Assembly: GCA_965220645.1 (NCBI GenBank)
Contig: OZ244836.1
Location: 1,550,001-1,614,000 of the forward strand
Length of the DNA: 64,000 bases
Direction: 5' to 3'
DNA from: Aldehydirespirator sp965220645
GTDB lineage: Bacteria > Actinomycetota > Acidimicrobiia > Acidimicrobiales > Aldehydirespiratoraceae
Below, in pieces: positions 43,522 through 52,944 of this stretch (the stretch's first letter is position 1; every line of letters begins with the position of its first letter). Below the pieces are notes generated by a model. It was not told the DNA's origin, made no database searches, and was given only the letters and a program-made list of their open reading frames with translations. The translations under genes and the position numbers were made by a program.

Positions 43522-44436
43522 GTGACCGCGGGGCATTCGGACGACCGGCGGCGGCTGGGATGGCTGCTGGCCGGGGTGGGGATGCTGTCCGTCTCCACCG
43601 ATTCGCTGTGGGTGCGGGTGTCGGAGGCCGGCGCGATGGACGTGGCCTTCCTGGTGTCGTGCTGCGCTCTGGTGGTGCACTCCACCTTCGGGCGGTGGTT
43701 CGACCGGCGCCCCGCGTTGGAGTCGTTCCGGACCCATCCGGTGCTGGTCATGGGTGTGGGGGTGCTCGCGTCTGTGAGCAACCTCTGCTTCATCACCGCC
43801 ATCACCGAGACCCGGGTGGCCAACGTGGTCGCCATCGTGGCTGCGGCCCCTCTGATGGCGTCGCTGTGCGCACGGTTGTTTCTGGGCGAGCCCATCACGC
43901 GGCGCGTGGCCGTGGCCATCGCCCTGACCATGGTGGGCATCGGGGTGATCGTGTCGAGTTCGGTGGGAGAGCCGACGCTGAAAGGCGACTTCCTAGCGCT
44001 GGTGGCGGTGATGTGCTTCGCCGGGAACATGACCGTCTGGCGGCGCTTCCCGGACCTGAGCCGCCGGGCCGCTCTATGGGCCAGCGCGGCCATTGTCGTG
44101 GTGGTCACCAGCTTCGCGGCGTCGCCGTTCTCGCTCGACGCACGGGCCTACATGGCCATCGGGGCCATGGGCCTGTGCTTCAACCCCTTGGGCCGGCTGG
44201 CCAACTCGAACGCCCTCCGCTTCGCCCCCGTGTCGGAGGTCTCGCTGTTCGCGCCGACCGAGACGGTGGCCGGGACGGTGTGGGCCGCGTTGTTCCTGTC
44301 GGAGTTGCCCGGTGTCGGCACGGTGGCCGGCGCGGCGGTGGTGCTGGCCGGCGTGTTCTACGGCACGGTCGCGGCCGGCCGTTCGAGACGCGCAACCCTG
44401 GGTCCGGGAGGGGCGATTCGTAGGCTGGCCCCGTGA
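43522..44436 (+). CDS. EamA/DMT-superfamily transporter
   Basis: A 304-residue protein of about ten helices in two EamA repeats (helices in residues ~12-145 and ~150-285; ITETRVANVVAIVAAAPLMASL and APVSEVSLFAPTETVAGTVW are the matching pore segments). DMT members export amino acids, nucleotides or other metabolites. GTG 43522 is chosen; no strong ribosome-binding site. Its stop overlaps the dtd GTG, suggesting joint expression. Confidence 0.87.
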   Translation: MTAGHSDDRRRLGWLLAGVGMLSVSTDSLWVRVSEAGAMDVAFLVSCCALVVHSTFGRWFDRRPALESFRTHPVLVMGVGVLASVSNLCFITAITETRVANVVAIVAAAPLMASLCARLFLGEPITRRVAVAIALTMVGIGVIVSSSVGEPTLKGDFLALVAVMCFAGNMTVWRRFPDLSRRAALWASAAIVVVVTSFAASPFSLDARAYMAIGAMGLCFNPLGRLANSNALRFAPVSEVSLFAPTETVAGTVWAALFLSELPGVGTVAGAAVVLAGVFYGTVAAGRSRRATLGPGGAIRRLAP

Positions 44437-44870
44437 GAGCCCTGGTGCAGCGAGCCGCCGCGGCTCGTGTGCGGGTGGACGGACGGGTTGTGGGCGAGAT
44501 CGGACCGGGGCTGTGCTGCCTGGTGGGAGTCACCCACGACGACGACCGGGACGCGGCGGTGAAGCTGGCAGCCAAGCTCTGGCACCTCCGCATTTTCGCC
44601 GACGACAACGGCCACATGAACCGGTCGGTGGCCGAAACCAGCGGTGAGGTCTTGGTAGTCAGCCAGTTCACCCTGTACGGCGACACTCGCAAGGGCCGCC
44701 GCCCGTCGTTCATCGCCGCAGCCGCTCCTGACGCCGCGGCCAGGCTGATCGAGGAGCTGGTGGCCGAGTTGCGGCGGCTGGGAGCGACCGTCGCCACCGG
44801 CTCCTTCGGGGCCAACATGGCGGTGGAGCTGGCCAACGACGGCCCGGTTACGTTGATGCTCGAAGTGTGA
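44433..44870 (+). CDS. dtd: D-aminoacyl-tRNA deacylase
   Basis: Dtd frees D-amino acids from mischarged tRNA. The 145-residue product has MRALVQRAAAARVRVDGRVV at the start, the catalytic SQFTLYGDTRKGRRPSF (~residue 77) and the C-terminal NDGPVTLMLE (NxGPxT, with Leu next). Full length. It overlaps the EamA gene at GTGA. Confidence 0.95.
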   Translation: MRALVQRAAAARVRVDGRVVGEIGPGLCCLVGVTHDDDRDAAVKLAAKLWHLRIFADDNGHMNRSVAETSGEVLVVSQFTLYGDTRKGRRPSFIAAAAPDAAARLIEELVAELRRLGATVATGSFGANMAVELANDGPVTLMLEV

Positions 44871-44980
44871 CCCCGACCATGAGCGGGTTCGATCGGGAGT
44901 CGATAGTCGACGAGGTAGAGACTGGTCGGACTGCCCTTCGACGAGGCCTGACCCGTTAGCTGCGGGTTACCCTCCGATCC

Positions 44981-45910
44981 ATGCCGGACGGCCCCCCACT
45001 CAACCACGAGGTGTGCGCCGACGATCATCACCTTCATATTCCCGGCTCGACGGCGGTAGTGACCGGCGGGGCCAGCGGCATCGGCAAGGGAATCGCCAGG
45101 GCACTGCTTCGCAGGGGCGCAACGGTGGTGATCGCCGACATCGAGGAGCCGGTTCTGGAGCAGGCGGTGGGGGAGCTGTCGCCTCTCGGGCCGGTTGAGG
45201 GCGTGCGCACCGACGTGAGCGACGAGGAGTCGGTCACCGCGCTGGCCGACCATGTGTTCGAGGCTCACGGGGCCTGCAACCTGCTGTTCTGCAACGCCGG
45301 CGTCACTTCGGGCGGCGGCGGCAAACCCTGGCAGCAGGAGCCCAACGACTGGCGCTGGTGCTTCGGCGTGAACGTGTTCGGCGTGGCCATCTGCACCTGG
45401 GCCTTCGTTCCCCGCATGATCGACTCCGGCCGGCCGGGCCAGGTGATCGTCACGTCCTCGGGCGACGGCGGGTTCGCCCCGGTGCCCACCGCCTCGGTGT
45501 ACGCGTCGTCCAAGGCCGCGGCGAGCTGCTTCACCGAGGCTCTCAACCACAACCTGATCAGCGAGGGCACCAACCTCAGGGCATCGGTGTTCTACCCCTC
45601 GGGCGGCCTGATGAACACCGGCCTGTTCAACGCACAGCGCAACCGGCCCGAGCACCTCCAGCGGGTGGGTGAGGCCACCGGGCGCAAGAGTCTCACGTTC
45701 GACCAGCTCAAGCAGATGATCGCGGAGATGCGAGGCACCGAGCCCACCGTGGCCGACCTGGACGAGCTCGGCGAGTTCGTGCTCGACGGGGTGGAGGATC
45801 GCCGCTACATCATCGCCCGGGACCTCGATGACACCGCAGAGCTGCTGCACGCCCGGGCCGAGGCCATCTCCCGGGCCGAAATGCCCCCCGGCCACAACCT
45901 CGGCGGCTAG
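44981..45910 (+). CDS. Short-chain dehydrogenase/reductase
   Basis: A 309-residue SDR. The cofactor motif TGGASGIGKG lies near residue 28 with ADIEE after beta-2 (Asp, NAD preference). LFCNAGV, VIVTSSGDGG and the catalytic YASSKAA are present. The C-terminal region is longer than usual (TFDQLKQMIAEMRGTEPTVADLDELGEFV). The substrate is unknown; the neighbouring amidohydrolase and acyl-CoA dehydrogenase suggest catabolism of a cyclic or aromatic carbon source. Confidence 0.9.
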   Translation: MPDGPPLNHEVCADDHHLHIPGSTAVVTGGASGIGKGIARALLRRGATVVIADIEEPVLEQAVGELSPLGPVEGVRTDVSDEESVTALADHVFEAHGACNLLFCNAGVTSGGGGKPWQQEPNDWRWCFGVNVFGVAICTWAFVPRMIDSGRPGQVIVTSSGDGGFAPVPTASVYASSKAAASCFTEALNHNLISEGTNLRASVFYPSGGLMNTGLFNAQRNRPEHLQRVGEATGRKSLTFDQLKQMIAEMRGTEPTVADLDELGEFVLDGVEDRRYIIARDLDDTAELLHARAEAISRAEMPPGHNLGG

Positions 45911-45948
45911 GGATTGCCGCCGGGCGACAGTGCCCAGAGCGCTTTCAT

Positions 45949-45981
45949 CGCGATTTCTGGCAATATGCGCCAGGAATTGCG
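45949..45981. promoter_or_regulatory. 13-bp imperfect palindrome upstream of amidohydrolase
   Basis: CGCGATTTCTGGC and GCCAGGAATTGCG are complementary at 11 of 13 positions around a 7-base centre. They lie 65-97 bases before the amidohydrolase start, between the SDR and that gene. The size fits a TetR- or GntR-type operator, but no regulator gene is nearby. Confidence 0.45.
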
Positions 45982-46045
45982 AGGAGAGTCGGGAAGGCTC
46001 ACGAGACGTACGCTGATCGGAGCGATTGCCACATAGGAGAACTCG

Positions 46046-47338
46046 ATGGCGGAGCATCACATCGTCATCTCAGCCGACACCCACTGCGGCGCGGACCTGC
46101 GCGACTACCGCCCGTACCTGGAGTCCAAGCACCACCGCGACTTCGACGAGTGGGCTGACGGCGCGGAGCGCTCCCAGGAGGCGGCCGCCGCGGCGCATGC
46201 GGGGCGCAAGAGCCCCCGCAACGTCGGCGTGGACGGCGATCCGATCGCTGACGGCAACCGCAACTGGTCGATGGAGAGGCGGCTGCGGGAGCAGAGCGCC
46301 GATGGAGTGGTGGCCGAGGTCATGTTCCCCAACACGCTCCCGCCGTTCGCCCCGCCGGCATCCACGGCGCTGGAGGCCCCCCAGTACACCGACAACTTCG
46401 AGCATCGTTGGGCGGGTCTGCGGGCCCACAACCGCTGGATGCTCGACACGGTGAGCCGGGCGCCCGAGCGCTGCGCGGGCATCGCCCAGGTCTTCCTGGG
46501 CGATGTCGAGGGCTCCGTCTCCGAGATCGAGTGGGCCGCCGAGAACGGTCTGCGGGGCGGGATCCTGCTGCCGGGCGCGCCGCCCGACTCGCCGTTCGAG
46601 CCGCTCTACTCCGCGGCCTACGAGCCGATCTGGGCCGCGGCGGAGGCCAACGACATGCCGGTCAACCACCATGCCGGCGGGGCCACGCCGTCGTTCGGCA
46701 ACCACTTCCCGGCGTCGCTGGCCGTGTTCCTCATCGAGGTCCGCTGGTGGTCGCAGCGGGCGCTGTGGCATCTGATGTTCTCAGGGGTGTTCGAACGCCA
46801 CCCCGACCTGAAGTTCGTCAACACCGAGACGGGCACTGCGTGGGTCCCGGAGGTGCTCAAGGACCTCGACTCCTTCTATCACCGGATGAAGTACTCGACC
46901 TACGGGTCGGAGGCCATCTTCGGGGGGCCGGCGGTGTCGGCCATGTCGATGAAGCCGAGCGAGTACTGGCAGCGCCAGTGCTATATCGGCGCGAGCTTCC
47001 TGCGCCCCAGCGAAGCCCACCTGCCCGCTGAGATCGGCATCGACCGCATCATGTGGGGCTCGGACTATCCCCACACCGAGGGATCACACCCCTACACCCG
47101 CCAGCACCTCAAGCTCACGTTCGGCGGGATGCCCGTCGAGGACGCCACCACGCTGCTCACGACGAACGTGGCCAAGCTCTACAAGTTCGACCTCGACGCG
47201 CTACGGCCGCTGGCGGAACAGCATTGCCTGACCAAGGACGAGGTAGCCCAGGGCATCGACTACTCGGACGTCCCCGAGGAGGCCCGGGGCTGCCCCGGCA
47301 TGAATCCGCTCAACCAGCGCCAGCCCGCCGCGGCCTGA
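46046..47338 (+). CDS. Amidohydrolase-2 family metal-dependent hydrolase
   Basis: A 430-residue TIM-barrel protein. The first metal site is ISADTHCGADL (DxH is typically the metal pair), then VNHHAGGATPSFGNHF for the middle His, and WGSDYPHTEGSHP for the catalytic Asp. This family includes decarboxylases such as those acting on ACMS and gamma-resorcylate, and lactone hydrolases. No specific substrate can be assigned. ATG 46046 follows AGGAGAA. It lies between an SDR and an ADC-like gene. Confidence 0.88.
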   Translation: MAEHHIVISADTHCGADLRDYRPYLESKHHRDFDEWADGAERSQEAAAAAHAGRKSPRNVGVDGDPIADGNRNWSMERRLREQSADGVVAEVMFPNTLPPFAPPASTALEAPQYTDNFEHRWAGLRAHNRWMLDTVSRAPERCAGIAQVFLGDVEGSVSEIEWAAENGLRGGILLPGAPPDSPFEPLYSAAYEPIWAAAEANDMPVNHHAGGATPSFGNHFPASLAVFLIEVRWWSQRALWHLMFSGVFERHPDLKFVNTETGTAWVPEVLKDLDSFYHRMKYSTYGSEAIFGGPAVSAMSMKPSEYWQRQCYIGASFLRPSEAHLPAEIGIDRIMWGSDYPHTEGSHPYTRQHLKLTFGGMPVEDATTLLTTNVAKLYKFDLDALRPLAEQHCLTKDEVAQGIDYSDVPEEARGCPGMNPLNQRQPAAA

Positions 47339-47347
47339 CGCAGGCTC

Positions 47348-48112
47348 TCAGTCGGCGCGGGGCCCGCCTCTGGTTCCCGGCCAGCGGGAAGCGCCGATGG
47401 TGTCGGCGTGGGGCCAGAAGGCGTGGGGATCGAGAGGGCCGGCGTTCGCGATGCTTCGGGCCTTGGCCTGATGGGTCACGAGCTGCGCCGACAACTGCTC
47501 CCGGATCGGGAGATAGCGAGCCACGGGATCCCACGGGCTGTCCAGGAGCTTCAACGCGCCGTCGATGCTCTCCACGTGGCGCTGCTCGAAGGTGGTGGCC
47601 ACGTCCACGACGTGGGGACAGAAGTCGTACTGACCGTCGGCTCCGCCGATGGCCCGGGAGTACTTGACCCACCACTCGTGGTCGGTGACGTCTCCGGGGC
47701 GCAGATCGGCCGGCCCGGTCACGTCGCCGCTGAACTCGACGAAGGTGTAGCCCTGGTGGGTGGCCCGGGCCGAGACATGGTCGCCGAGCCGGTAGAAGGC
47801 GATGTCGCAGAGGAACTTGGGCTGGCCGTTGGTCTCGTGGCTGATGGATACGGCCGCCTCCTGGTCGATGCCCATGCCGAGGTTGTAGAGACCCTCGGTG
47901 CCCTGCCAGGAGGCGGGCACCTTGATGCTGACGCCGAACTCCGGCTCGCCCAGGATGGGCACGCAGTACACGCCCACCGTCACCACCGGCTCTCCCGGAA
48001 CGAGGCCGGGCGGGACCAGCTGCTCGACGCCGGCCCGGTCGGTTCGATAGGTCACTACCAGCTTCGGCCATCCGGCCACCTCGCCGGGACGGCTCATGGG
48101 CGCTCCGGTCAC
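47348..48112 (-). CDS. Acetoacetate decarboxylase-like protein
   Basis: A 254-residue protein of the ADC family. The conserved segment SISHETNGQPKFLCDIAFYR carries the Lys that forms the Schiff base in true decarboxylases, and the N-terminal VVTYRTDRAGVEQLVPPGL and VGVYCVPILGEPEF are typical. Many such proteins act as aldolases or dehydratases instead. It is convergent with the amidohydrolase, 9 bases apart, and divergent from the acyl-CoA dehydrogenase. Confidence 0.85.
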   Translation of the reverse strand: MTGAPMSRPGEVAGWPKLVVTYRTDRAGVEQLVPPGLVPGEPVVTVGVYCVPILGEPEFGVSIKVPASWQGTEGLYNLGMGIDQEAAVSISHETNGQPKFLCDIAFYRLGDHVSARATHQGYTFVEFSGDVTGPADLRPGDVTDHEWWVKYSRAIGGADGQYDFCPHVVDVATTFEQRHVESIDGALKLLDSPWDPVARYLPIREQLSAQLVTHQAKARSIANAGPLDPHAFWPHADTIGASRWPGTRGGPRAD

Positions 48113-48238
48113 GCTGTCTCCTGTCGCGATGGGGTCGGCTCAGCGTAATGGATTCGATCTCGGCCGGGTTGTGGGCCGTGGAGGCACATAACTCGCACCG
48201 AGAATGCAGACTGTGGGTGCATCGACCCAGGAGCAGCC

Positions 48239-49477
48239 ATGGCCATCGACTTCACGCTCTCGTCCGAGCTCACCGAGATGAGGGACCGGGTCCGCTCGTT
48301 CATCGACGACGTGGTCAAGCCGGCCGAGGCCCGCATCGAGGGCCGTGACTCCGGCGAGCCCCTGACCGGGCAGGATCGTGTGGGCGTGCTCATCGACCTG
48401 CGCAAGCAGGCCCGGGCCGCCGGGCTGTGGCTGCCGCACATGCCGCCCGAGTGGGGCGGCATGGGGCTGGGGCATGTGGCCCTGGCGATGGTGCAGGCCG
48501 AGGCGGCCAAGTCGTACTACGGACCGTGGGTGCTGAACTGCCAGGCCCCCGACGAGGGCAACATGCACACGCTGCTGCACTGGGCCACGCCCCAGCAGGC
48601 CGAGAAGTACCTGCGACCGCTGTGCGAGGGGAAGGTGTGGTCGTGCTTCGCCATGACCGAGCCGGAGGTCGCGGGCTCCGACCCGACCCTGATCCAGACC
48701 CGGGCCTACCCCGACGGCGACGAGTGGGTGATCAACGGCCACAAGTGGTTCATCTCCAACGCCCATCGGGCCGACTTCGCCATCCTGGTGTGCCGCACCG
48801 AGGACGACCCCGACATCCCGCAGGCCGCCAACAGCGCCTTCATCATCGACCTGCCTCATGAGGGTTGGACCGAGGTGCGCCAGATCGAGACCATGCACGG
48901 CAGCACCGGCCACAGCGAGATCCGCATCGAGGACTTGCGGGTCCACAACGACCAGATGCTCGGCGGGCGGGGCCAGGGCCACCTGCTCGGCCAGTACCGG
49001 CTCGGACCGGCCCGGTTGGCCCACTGCATGCGCTGGATAGCCCAGGCGGAGACCGCGCTGGACATGATGGTGGACCGGTCGCTCAACCGCTTCTCCCACG
49101 GCTCGCTGCTAGCCGAGAAGCAGGGGATCCAGTGGATGATCGCCGACTCGGCCATGGAGCTGTACCAGGCCAAGCTGATGGTCCTGCACGCGGCCCACAA
49201 GATCGACACAGGCAACGAGTTCAAGTCGGAGGTGTCGATGGCCAAGCACTTCGTGGCCAACATGTTGAACCGGGTCATCGACCGCTCCATCCAGGTCCAT
49301 GGCGCGCTCGGCTACTCCACCGACACCCCGCTGGCCCACATGTACCAGCACGCCCGCTGGGCCCGCTTCGCCGACGGCGCCGACGAAGTGCACCAGATGC
49401 GCATCGCCCAGCGCACCATCGCCGCCTACACCGACGACGGCACCACCCGCCGGGCCACCGGCAACCTGCCCATCTGA
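48239..49477 (+). CDS. Acyl-CoA dehydrogenase
   Basis: A 412-residue flavoprotein. The FAD and substrate motifs are CFAMTEPEVAGSDPTLIQTRA (ACAD signature 1) and WFISNAHRADFAIL. The C-terminal IQVHGALGYSTDTPLAHMYQ and ADGADEVHQMRIAQR (second ACAD signature region) follow. It lacks a long tail and belongs to the long/branched or atypical group. It is divergent from the ADC-like gene, with a 126-base shared promoter region; I see no clear operator there. Confidence 0.92.
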   Translation: MAIDFTLSSELTEMRDRVRSFIDDVVKPAEARIEGRDSGEPLTGQDRVGVLIDLRKQARAAGLWLPHMPPEWGGMGLGHVALAMVQAEAAKSYYGPWVLNCQAPDEGNMHTLLHWATPQQAEKYLRPLCEGKVWSCFAMTEPEVAGSDPTLIQTRAYPDGDEWVINGHKWFISNAHRADFAILVCRTEDDPDIPQAANSAFIIDLPHEGWTEVRQIETMHGSTGHSEIRIEDLRVHNDQMLGGRGQGHLLGQYRLGPARLAHCMRWIAQAETALDMMVDRSLNRFSHGSLLAEKQGIQWMIADSAMELYQAKLMVLHAAHKIDTGNEFKSEVSMAKHFVANMLNRVIDRSIQVHGALGYSTDTPLAHMYQHARWARFADGADEVHQMRIAQRTIAAYTDDGTTRRATGNLPI

Positions 49478-49540
49478 GGCGGTTCGACGCTGCGAGGAGG
49501 TTCAGGCCTTAAGCCGACTGGCCGACCTATCCTGCCGGTC

Positions 49541-50095
49541 GTGAGTGAGGCAATGGTCGGAGGCGACCCGGATCGCAGCGACGACACCGCGGCTGCCGGG
49601 GCGAACGACGCCGAGGTTCGCGACGAGCTCCCCGCCGACCTCGATGCATCGGGGTACGTGGGGCCCTACATGTTCCCGAACAACAACAGGCGCCGCATCG
49701 CCGGTGGGCTGTACCTGCTGATCGGAGCGACCTCCATCGTGATTGCGCTCGTGACCGGCAGCGACGCGGTGCTCGTCAACGGTGGCTTCGTCGTGGGCGG
49801 TGTCGCCCTCATCGGATTCGGCCTGTACTGCATGCAGGCGGGATGGGATCTCGCCGTGGACGAGAACGACGCCCTGGTGGCAGCCACCAGGGAGGTGGGC
49901 TTCCCGGTAGGGCACGCGTCGGCGCAGCTCGCCTGGAGGGGCCTCAGGAGCCGTCCAACCTGGCGCATCCTGCTGTACTCCAACCAGGCGCCCCCGGACA
50001 GGCGCGGTCTCGTATTGGTGGACGGCGTCGACGGTCGGGTGATGGGATGCTTCGTGGAGGACAATCCCGAGGACTGGACCGGCCTCGACGCCTGA
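49541..50095 (+). CDS. Two-helix membrane protein of unknown function
   Basis: A 184-residue protein not recognised by family. An acidic cytoplasmic N-terminus (residues ~1-48) ends in GYVGPYMFPNNNRRRIAGGL. Two hydrophobic helices follow (~52-70 and ~77-97), and a soluble C-terminal half with VGFPVGHASAQLAWRGLRS and a strand-rich LYSNQAPPDRRGLVLVDGVDG segment. It stands 63 bases before the phosphatidylinositol-phosphate synthase and may be expressed with it. GTG 49541 is the start chosen; ATG 49553 is an alternative. Confidence 0.65.
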   Translation: MSEAMVGGDPDRSDDTAAAGANDAEVRDELPADLDASGYVGPYMFPNNNRRRIAGGLYLLIGATSIVIALVTGSDAVLVNGGFVVGGVALIGFGLYCMQAGWDLAVDENDALVAATREVGFPVGHASAQLAWRGLRSRPTWRILLYSNQAPPDRRGLVLVDGVDGRVMGCFVEDNPEDWTGLDA

Positions 50096-50158
50096 GCCCG
50101 GCGCAATCCCCGTACGGCAAGCTGATAGCGTCATCTGCAGCCAACCGGGAGCAGGTGA

Positions 50159-50866
50159 ATGTTCGACGGCAACTGGCGCGAGGCAGTGGACCGAGGGCTC
50201 ACGCCGATCGGCGTCTCGCTCCGGCGCACCGGGGTGACCGCGGACATGGTGACCATCACCGGCATCGTCATGGCCAGCGGCGCGGCTGTCGCCATAGCAA
50301 CCGGCCACCTGCGGGCGGGCTTCCTGCTGCTGATACTCGCAGGGATTCCCGACGCCCTCGACGGCGCGGTCGCCAAGGCCTCGGGCACCTCGTCACTGCG
50401 GGGCGCCTTCTTCGACTCGGTGTCGGACCGCCTCACCGATGCCCTGCTGTTCGGCGGCATTGCCTGGTACCTCGCCGACACCGAGCCCGGTCACATCATG
50501 ATGCTGCCGGTGGCGGTGATGAGCCTGGCCATGCTGGTGTCGTACCAGCGGGCCAAGGCGGAGTCCCTGGGCTACGAAGCCAAGGGCGGCATCATGGAGA
50601 GGGCCGAGCGCTTCATCGTGCTCGCCTTCGGCCTGCTCTTCAGCGAACTGCTCGTGTGGACCCTCTGGGTGATGATCGTGCTCACCGCGGTCACCGCGGT
50701 GCAGCGCTTCGTGAAGGTGTGGAGGCAGGCGTCGGAGGGCCGGCCGGTCCGCCCTCGCTCCCGCCGCCGTTTCCGCCGCACCCGCACTACGCGGAACCGG
50801 GGCAGCGTCGCCGAACCCGCTTGGCGGGCGCGGATGCGCAACCGCCCGCCCACCGACTCCGGCTGA
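50159..50866 (+). CDS. pgsA: Phosphatidylinositol phosphate synthase-like CDP-alcohol phosphotransferase
   Basis: The CDP-alcohol motif D-G-x2-A-K-x8-G-x3-D-x3-D is complete in DALDGAVAKASGTSSLRGAF then FDSVSDRLTD. About five or six helices lie at residues ~30-200, followed by an Arg/Pro-rich tail of ~45 residues. In mycobacteria this gene (pgsA1) makes PI-phosphate and precedes an acyltransferase and PimA, exactly as here. The order supports the PI role over cardiolipin or PG synthesis. Confidence 0.9.
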   Translation: MFDGNWREAVDRGLTPIGVSLRRTGVTADMVTITGIVMASGAAVAIATGHLRAGFLLLILAGIPDALDGAVAKASGTSSLRGAFFDSVSDRLTDALLFGGIAWYLADTEPGHIMMLPVAVMSLAMLVSYQRAKAESLGYEAKGGIMERAERFIVLAFGLLFSELLVWTLWVMIVLTAVTAVQRFVKVWRQASEGRPVRPRSRRRFRRTRTTRNRGSVAEPAWRARMRNRPPTDSG

Positions 50867-50872
50867 ATCCAG

Positions 50873-51784
50873 ATGCCGTCGGTATCGGCCTATAGGGCCG
50901 GCGAGTTCTTCGCTCGCCATGCGCCTGCGCCGGTCGCCCGGGCTGCCGCGCTGGCCGGGGCGGTCGCGGTTGCGGCCTCGAGCCGCGACCGGCGACTCCT
51001 GGTGCGGCGCAACCTTGAGAGGGCGCTGGGCCGGCCGTTGGGGCGCCGCGAGGCGGCCCGCCGGGTCACGGCCACGTTCGACTGGTACGCCCGCTACTAC
51101 CTCGAGAGCTTCCAACTGCCGACGCTGGACGCGGCCGCGATAGACGCCGGCTTCGGCTATGAGGGGGTCGACACCATCGAGCGTTCGGTTCGCTCCGGTG
51201 TCGGTCCGATCCTGGTGATGCCGCACCTCGGCACATGGGAATGGGCCGCCTGGTGGCTCGCGCTGGTCCCGCACATGAAGGTCACGGCGGTCGTGGAGCC
51301 GCTCGAGCCTCCCGAGTTGTTCGAGTGGTTCACCTCGTTCCGGCGGCGCTTGGGCATGGACATCATTCCGGTGGGACCGGACGCGGGCGGGCGTCTTGTG
51401 GCGGCCATCAAGCGGGGGGACGTGGTGTGCCTGCTCGCGGACCGGGATGTCACCGGCACCGGCGTGGCCGTGGAGTTCTTCGGCGAGCGGACCAGGCTGC
51501 CGGCCGGTCCTGCCGTGCTGGCGCTGCGGACCGGCGCGCCCCTGATCCCCGCCGCGGTGTACTGGCGGGGCAGGACCCGCCATGCCATCGCCGGGCCTCC
51601 GGTCGACACTCGACGATCGGGAGGCATCCGCAGCGATACGCATCGAGTCGTCCAGGACTACGCCGCCGCGCTGGAAAGCCTGATCAGGGCCGCGCCCGAG
51701 CAGTGGCATCTGATGTCGCCCAACTGGCCCAGTGACTACGAGGCGCTCGGCCTGCTCGTTCCAGAGTCCCTGCAAGAGATCTAG
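50873..51784 (+). CDS. PatA-like phosphatidylinositol mannoside acyltransferase
   Basis: A 303-residue LPLAT-family enzyme related to HtrB/MsbB. The catalytic HxxxxE is MPHLGTWEWAAW (usually HLGNWE), with LLADRDVTGTGVAVEFFG and LPAGPAVLALRTGAPLIPA as the second and third blocks. It lies between PI-phosphate synthase and PimA-like genes, as patA does in mycobacteria, and likely acylates mannosylated PI on the cytoplasmic face. It starts 6 bases after the previous gene. Confidence 0.88.
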   Translation: MPSVSAYRAGEFFARHAPAPVARAAALAGAVAVAASSRDRRLLVRRNLERALGRPLGRREAARRVTATFDWYARYYLESFQLPTLDAAAIDAGFGYEGVDTIERSVRSGVGPILVMPHLGTWEWAAWWLALVPHMKVTAVVEPLEPPELFEWFTSFRRRLGMDIIPVGPDAGGRLVAAIKRGDVVCLLADRDVTGTGVAVEFFGERTRLPAGPAVLALRTGAPLIPAAVYWRGRTRHAIAGPPVDTRRSGGIRSDTHRVVQDYAAALESLIRAAPEQWHLMSPNWPSDYEALGLLVPESLQEI

Positions 51785-51794
51785 TCTCTCCGAC

Positions 51795-52919
51795 GTGCGG
51801 ATCGGCATCGTCTGCCCCTACAGCCTGACCCTGCCCGGCGGCGTCCAGATGCAGGTGCTCGGACTGGCCCGGGCGCTGAGCCGCAGCGGGCATCCAACCC
51901 GGGTACTCGGGCCCTGCGACGGCCCGCCACCGGATCCCAACGTCACGCCGCTCGGCAACAGCCTGCCGGCGAGCTCCAACGGATCAGTAGCCCCGGTGGC
52001 TCCCGACCCCTCCTGCCAGCTGCGAGCGATCCGAGCCATGCGCGACGAGTCCTTCGATGTCATCCACCTCCATGAGCCGCTAGCGCCCGGCGCTACCACG
52101 ACCGCGTTGTTGGTGAGGCCTGCCCCCCTCATCGGCACCTTCCACGCCGCGGGGGCGTCGCTGGCCTATGACCTCTTTCCCCGAGCCGCCCGATTCCTTG
52201 CCGGTCGCCTCGATCACCGCGTCGCCGTGTCGCCCGACGCCCGCGACACGGCTAGCGTCTCTCTCGGCGGGACATACGACCTGCTCTACAACGGCGTGGA
52301 GCTGGCCCCGTACCGGAGCGCCGAGTCCGTGCGCGCTTCCGGTCCGACCATCCTGTTCATCGGTCGCCACGAGCCCCGCAAGGGCCTGGGCGTGCTGCTC
52401 GACGCGCTCAGCATGCTCCCGGCCGAAGTGAGGCTGTGGGTCGCGGGATCGGGTCCGGAGACGGCCGGGCTGCAGGCCCGATCGGCGTCCGATCCTCGCA
52501 TCGAGTGGCTCGGCACCGTCACTGACATTGAGAAGATCGCCCGACTCAAGGGCGCCGACGTGCTGTGCGCCCCGTCGTTGAGGGGCGAGTCCTTCGGAAT
52601 AGTCCTGCTGGAGGCGATGGCTGCCGACACTGCGGTCGTGGCCAGCGATCTGCCCGGCTACCGCAACGTCGCCCGGTCCGGCCACGATGCCCTGCTGGTT
52701 CCGCCGGGAGATGCTGAGAAGCTGGCCGCGGCCCTCGGTCGAGTGCTGTCGAGCACTTCGGAGTCGTCCAGGCTGGTGGCCGCGGGGCACGAGCGAGCCC
52801 AGTCCTTCTCGATGTCCGGGCTGGCCGACCAGTACCTGGAACGCTACGAGCGGATTGCGGTGCCCACCGGCCGCTCGAACAGGCTGAAGGGCTCCGCGTT
52901 GCTCCGGCCGTCACGCTGA
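51795..52919 (+). CDS. pimA: PimA-like phosphatidyl-myo-inositol mannosyltransferase
   Basis: A 374-residue GT4 glycosyltransferase. The N-terminus MRIGIVCPYSLTLPGGVQMQ has the acceptor GGVQ loop. The donor site shows FIGRHEPRKGLGVLLDAL and the ExFGxxxxE motif as GESFGIVLLEAMAADTAVVA. It attaches mannose to PI. GTG 51795 replaces longer in-frame readings inside patA. The pgsA-patA-pimA operon implies that phosphatidylinositol mannosides are made. Confidence 0.92.
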   Translation: MRIGIVCPYSLTLPGGVQMQVLGLARALSRSGHPTRVLGPCDGPPPDPNVTPLGNSLPASSNGSVAPVAPDPSCQLRAIRAMRDESFDVIHLHEPLAPGATTTALLVRPAPLIGTFHAAGASLAYDLFPRAARFLAGRLDHRVAVSPDARDTASVSLGGTYDLLYNGVELAPYRSAESVRASGPTILFIGRHEPRKGLGVLLDALSMLPAEVRLWVAGSGPETAGLQARSASDPRIEWLGTVTDIEKIARLKGADVLCAPSLRGESFGIVLLEAMAADTAVVASDLPGYRNVARSGHDALLVPPGDAEKLAAALGRVLSSTSESSRLVAAGHERAQSFSMSGLADQYLERYERIAVPTGRSNRLKGSALLRPSR

Positions 52920-52944
52920 CCGCAACCTGGCTGAACAGGATCTG

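Noticed and set aside
43431..44423. Alternative plus-strand frame overlapping the EamA transporter
   Set aside because: Its Gly/Arg-rich product lacks membrane helices, whereas the 43522 frame shows ten regular hydrophobic segments.
44871..44980. Possible tRNA gene (GGGTTCGATC resembles a T-loop)
   Set aside because: No acceptor stem or anticodon arm can be paired around it.
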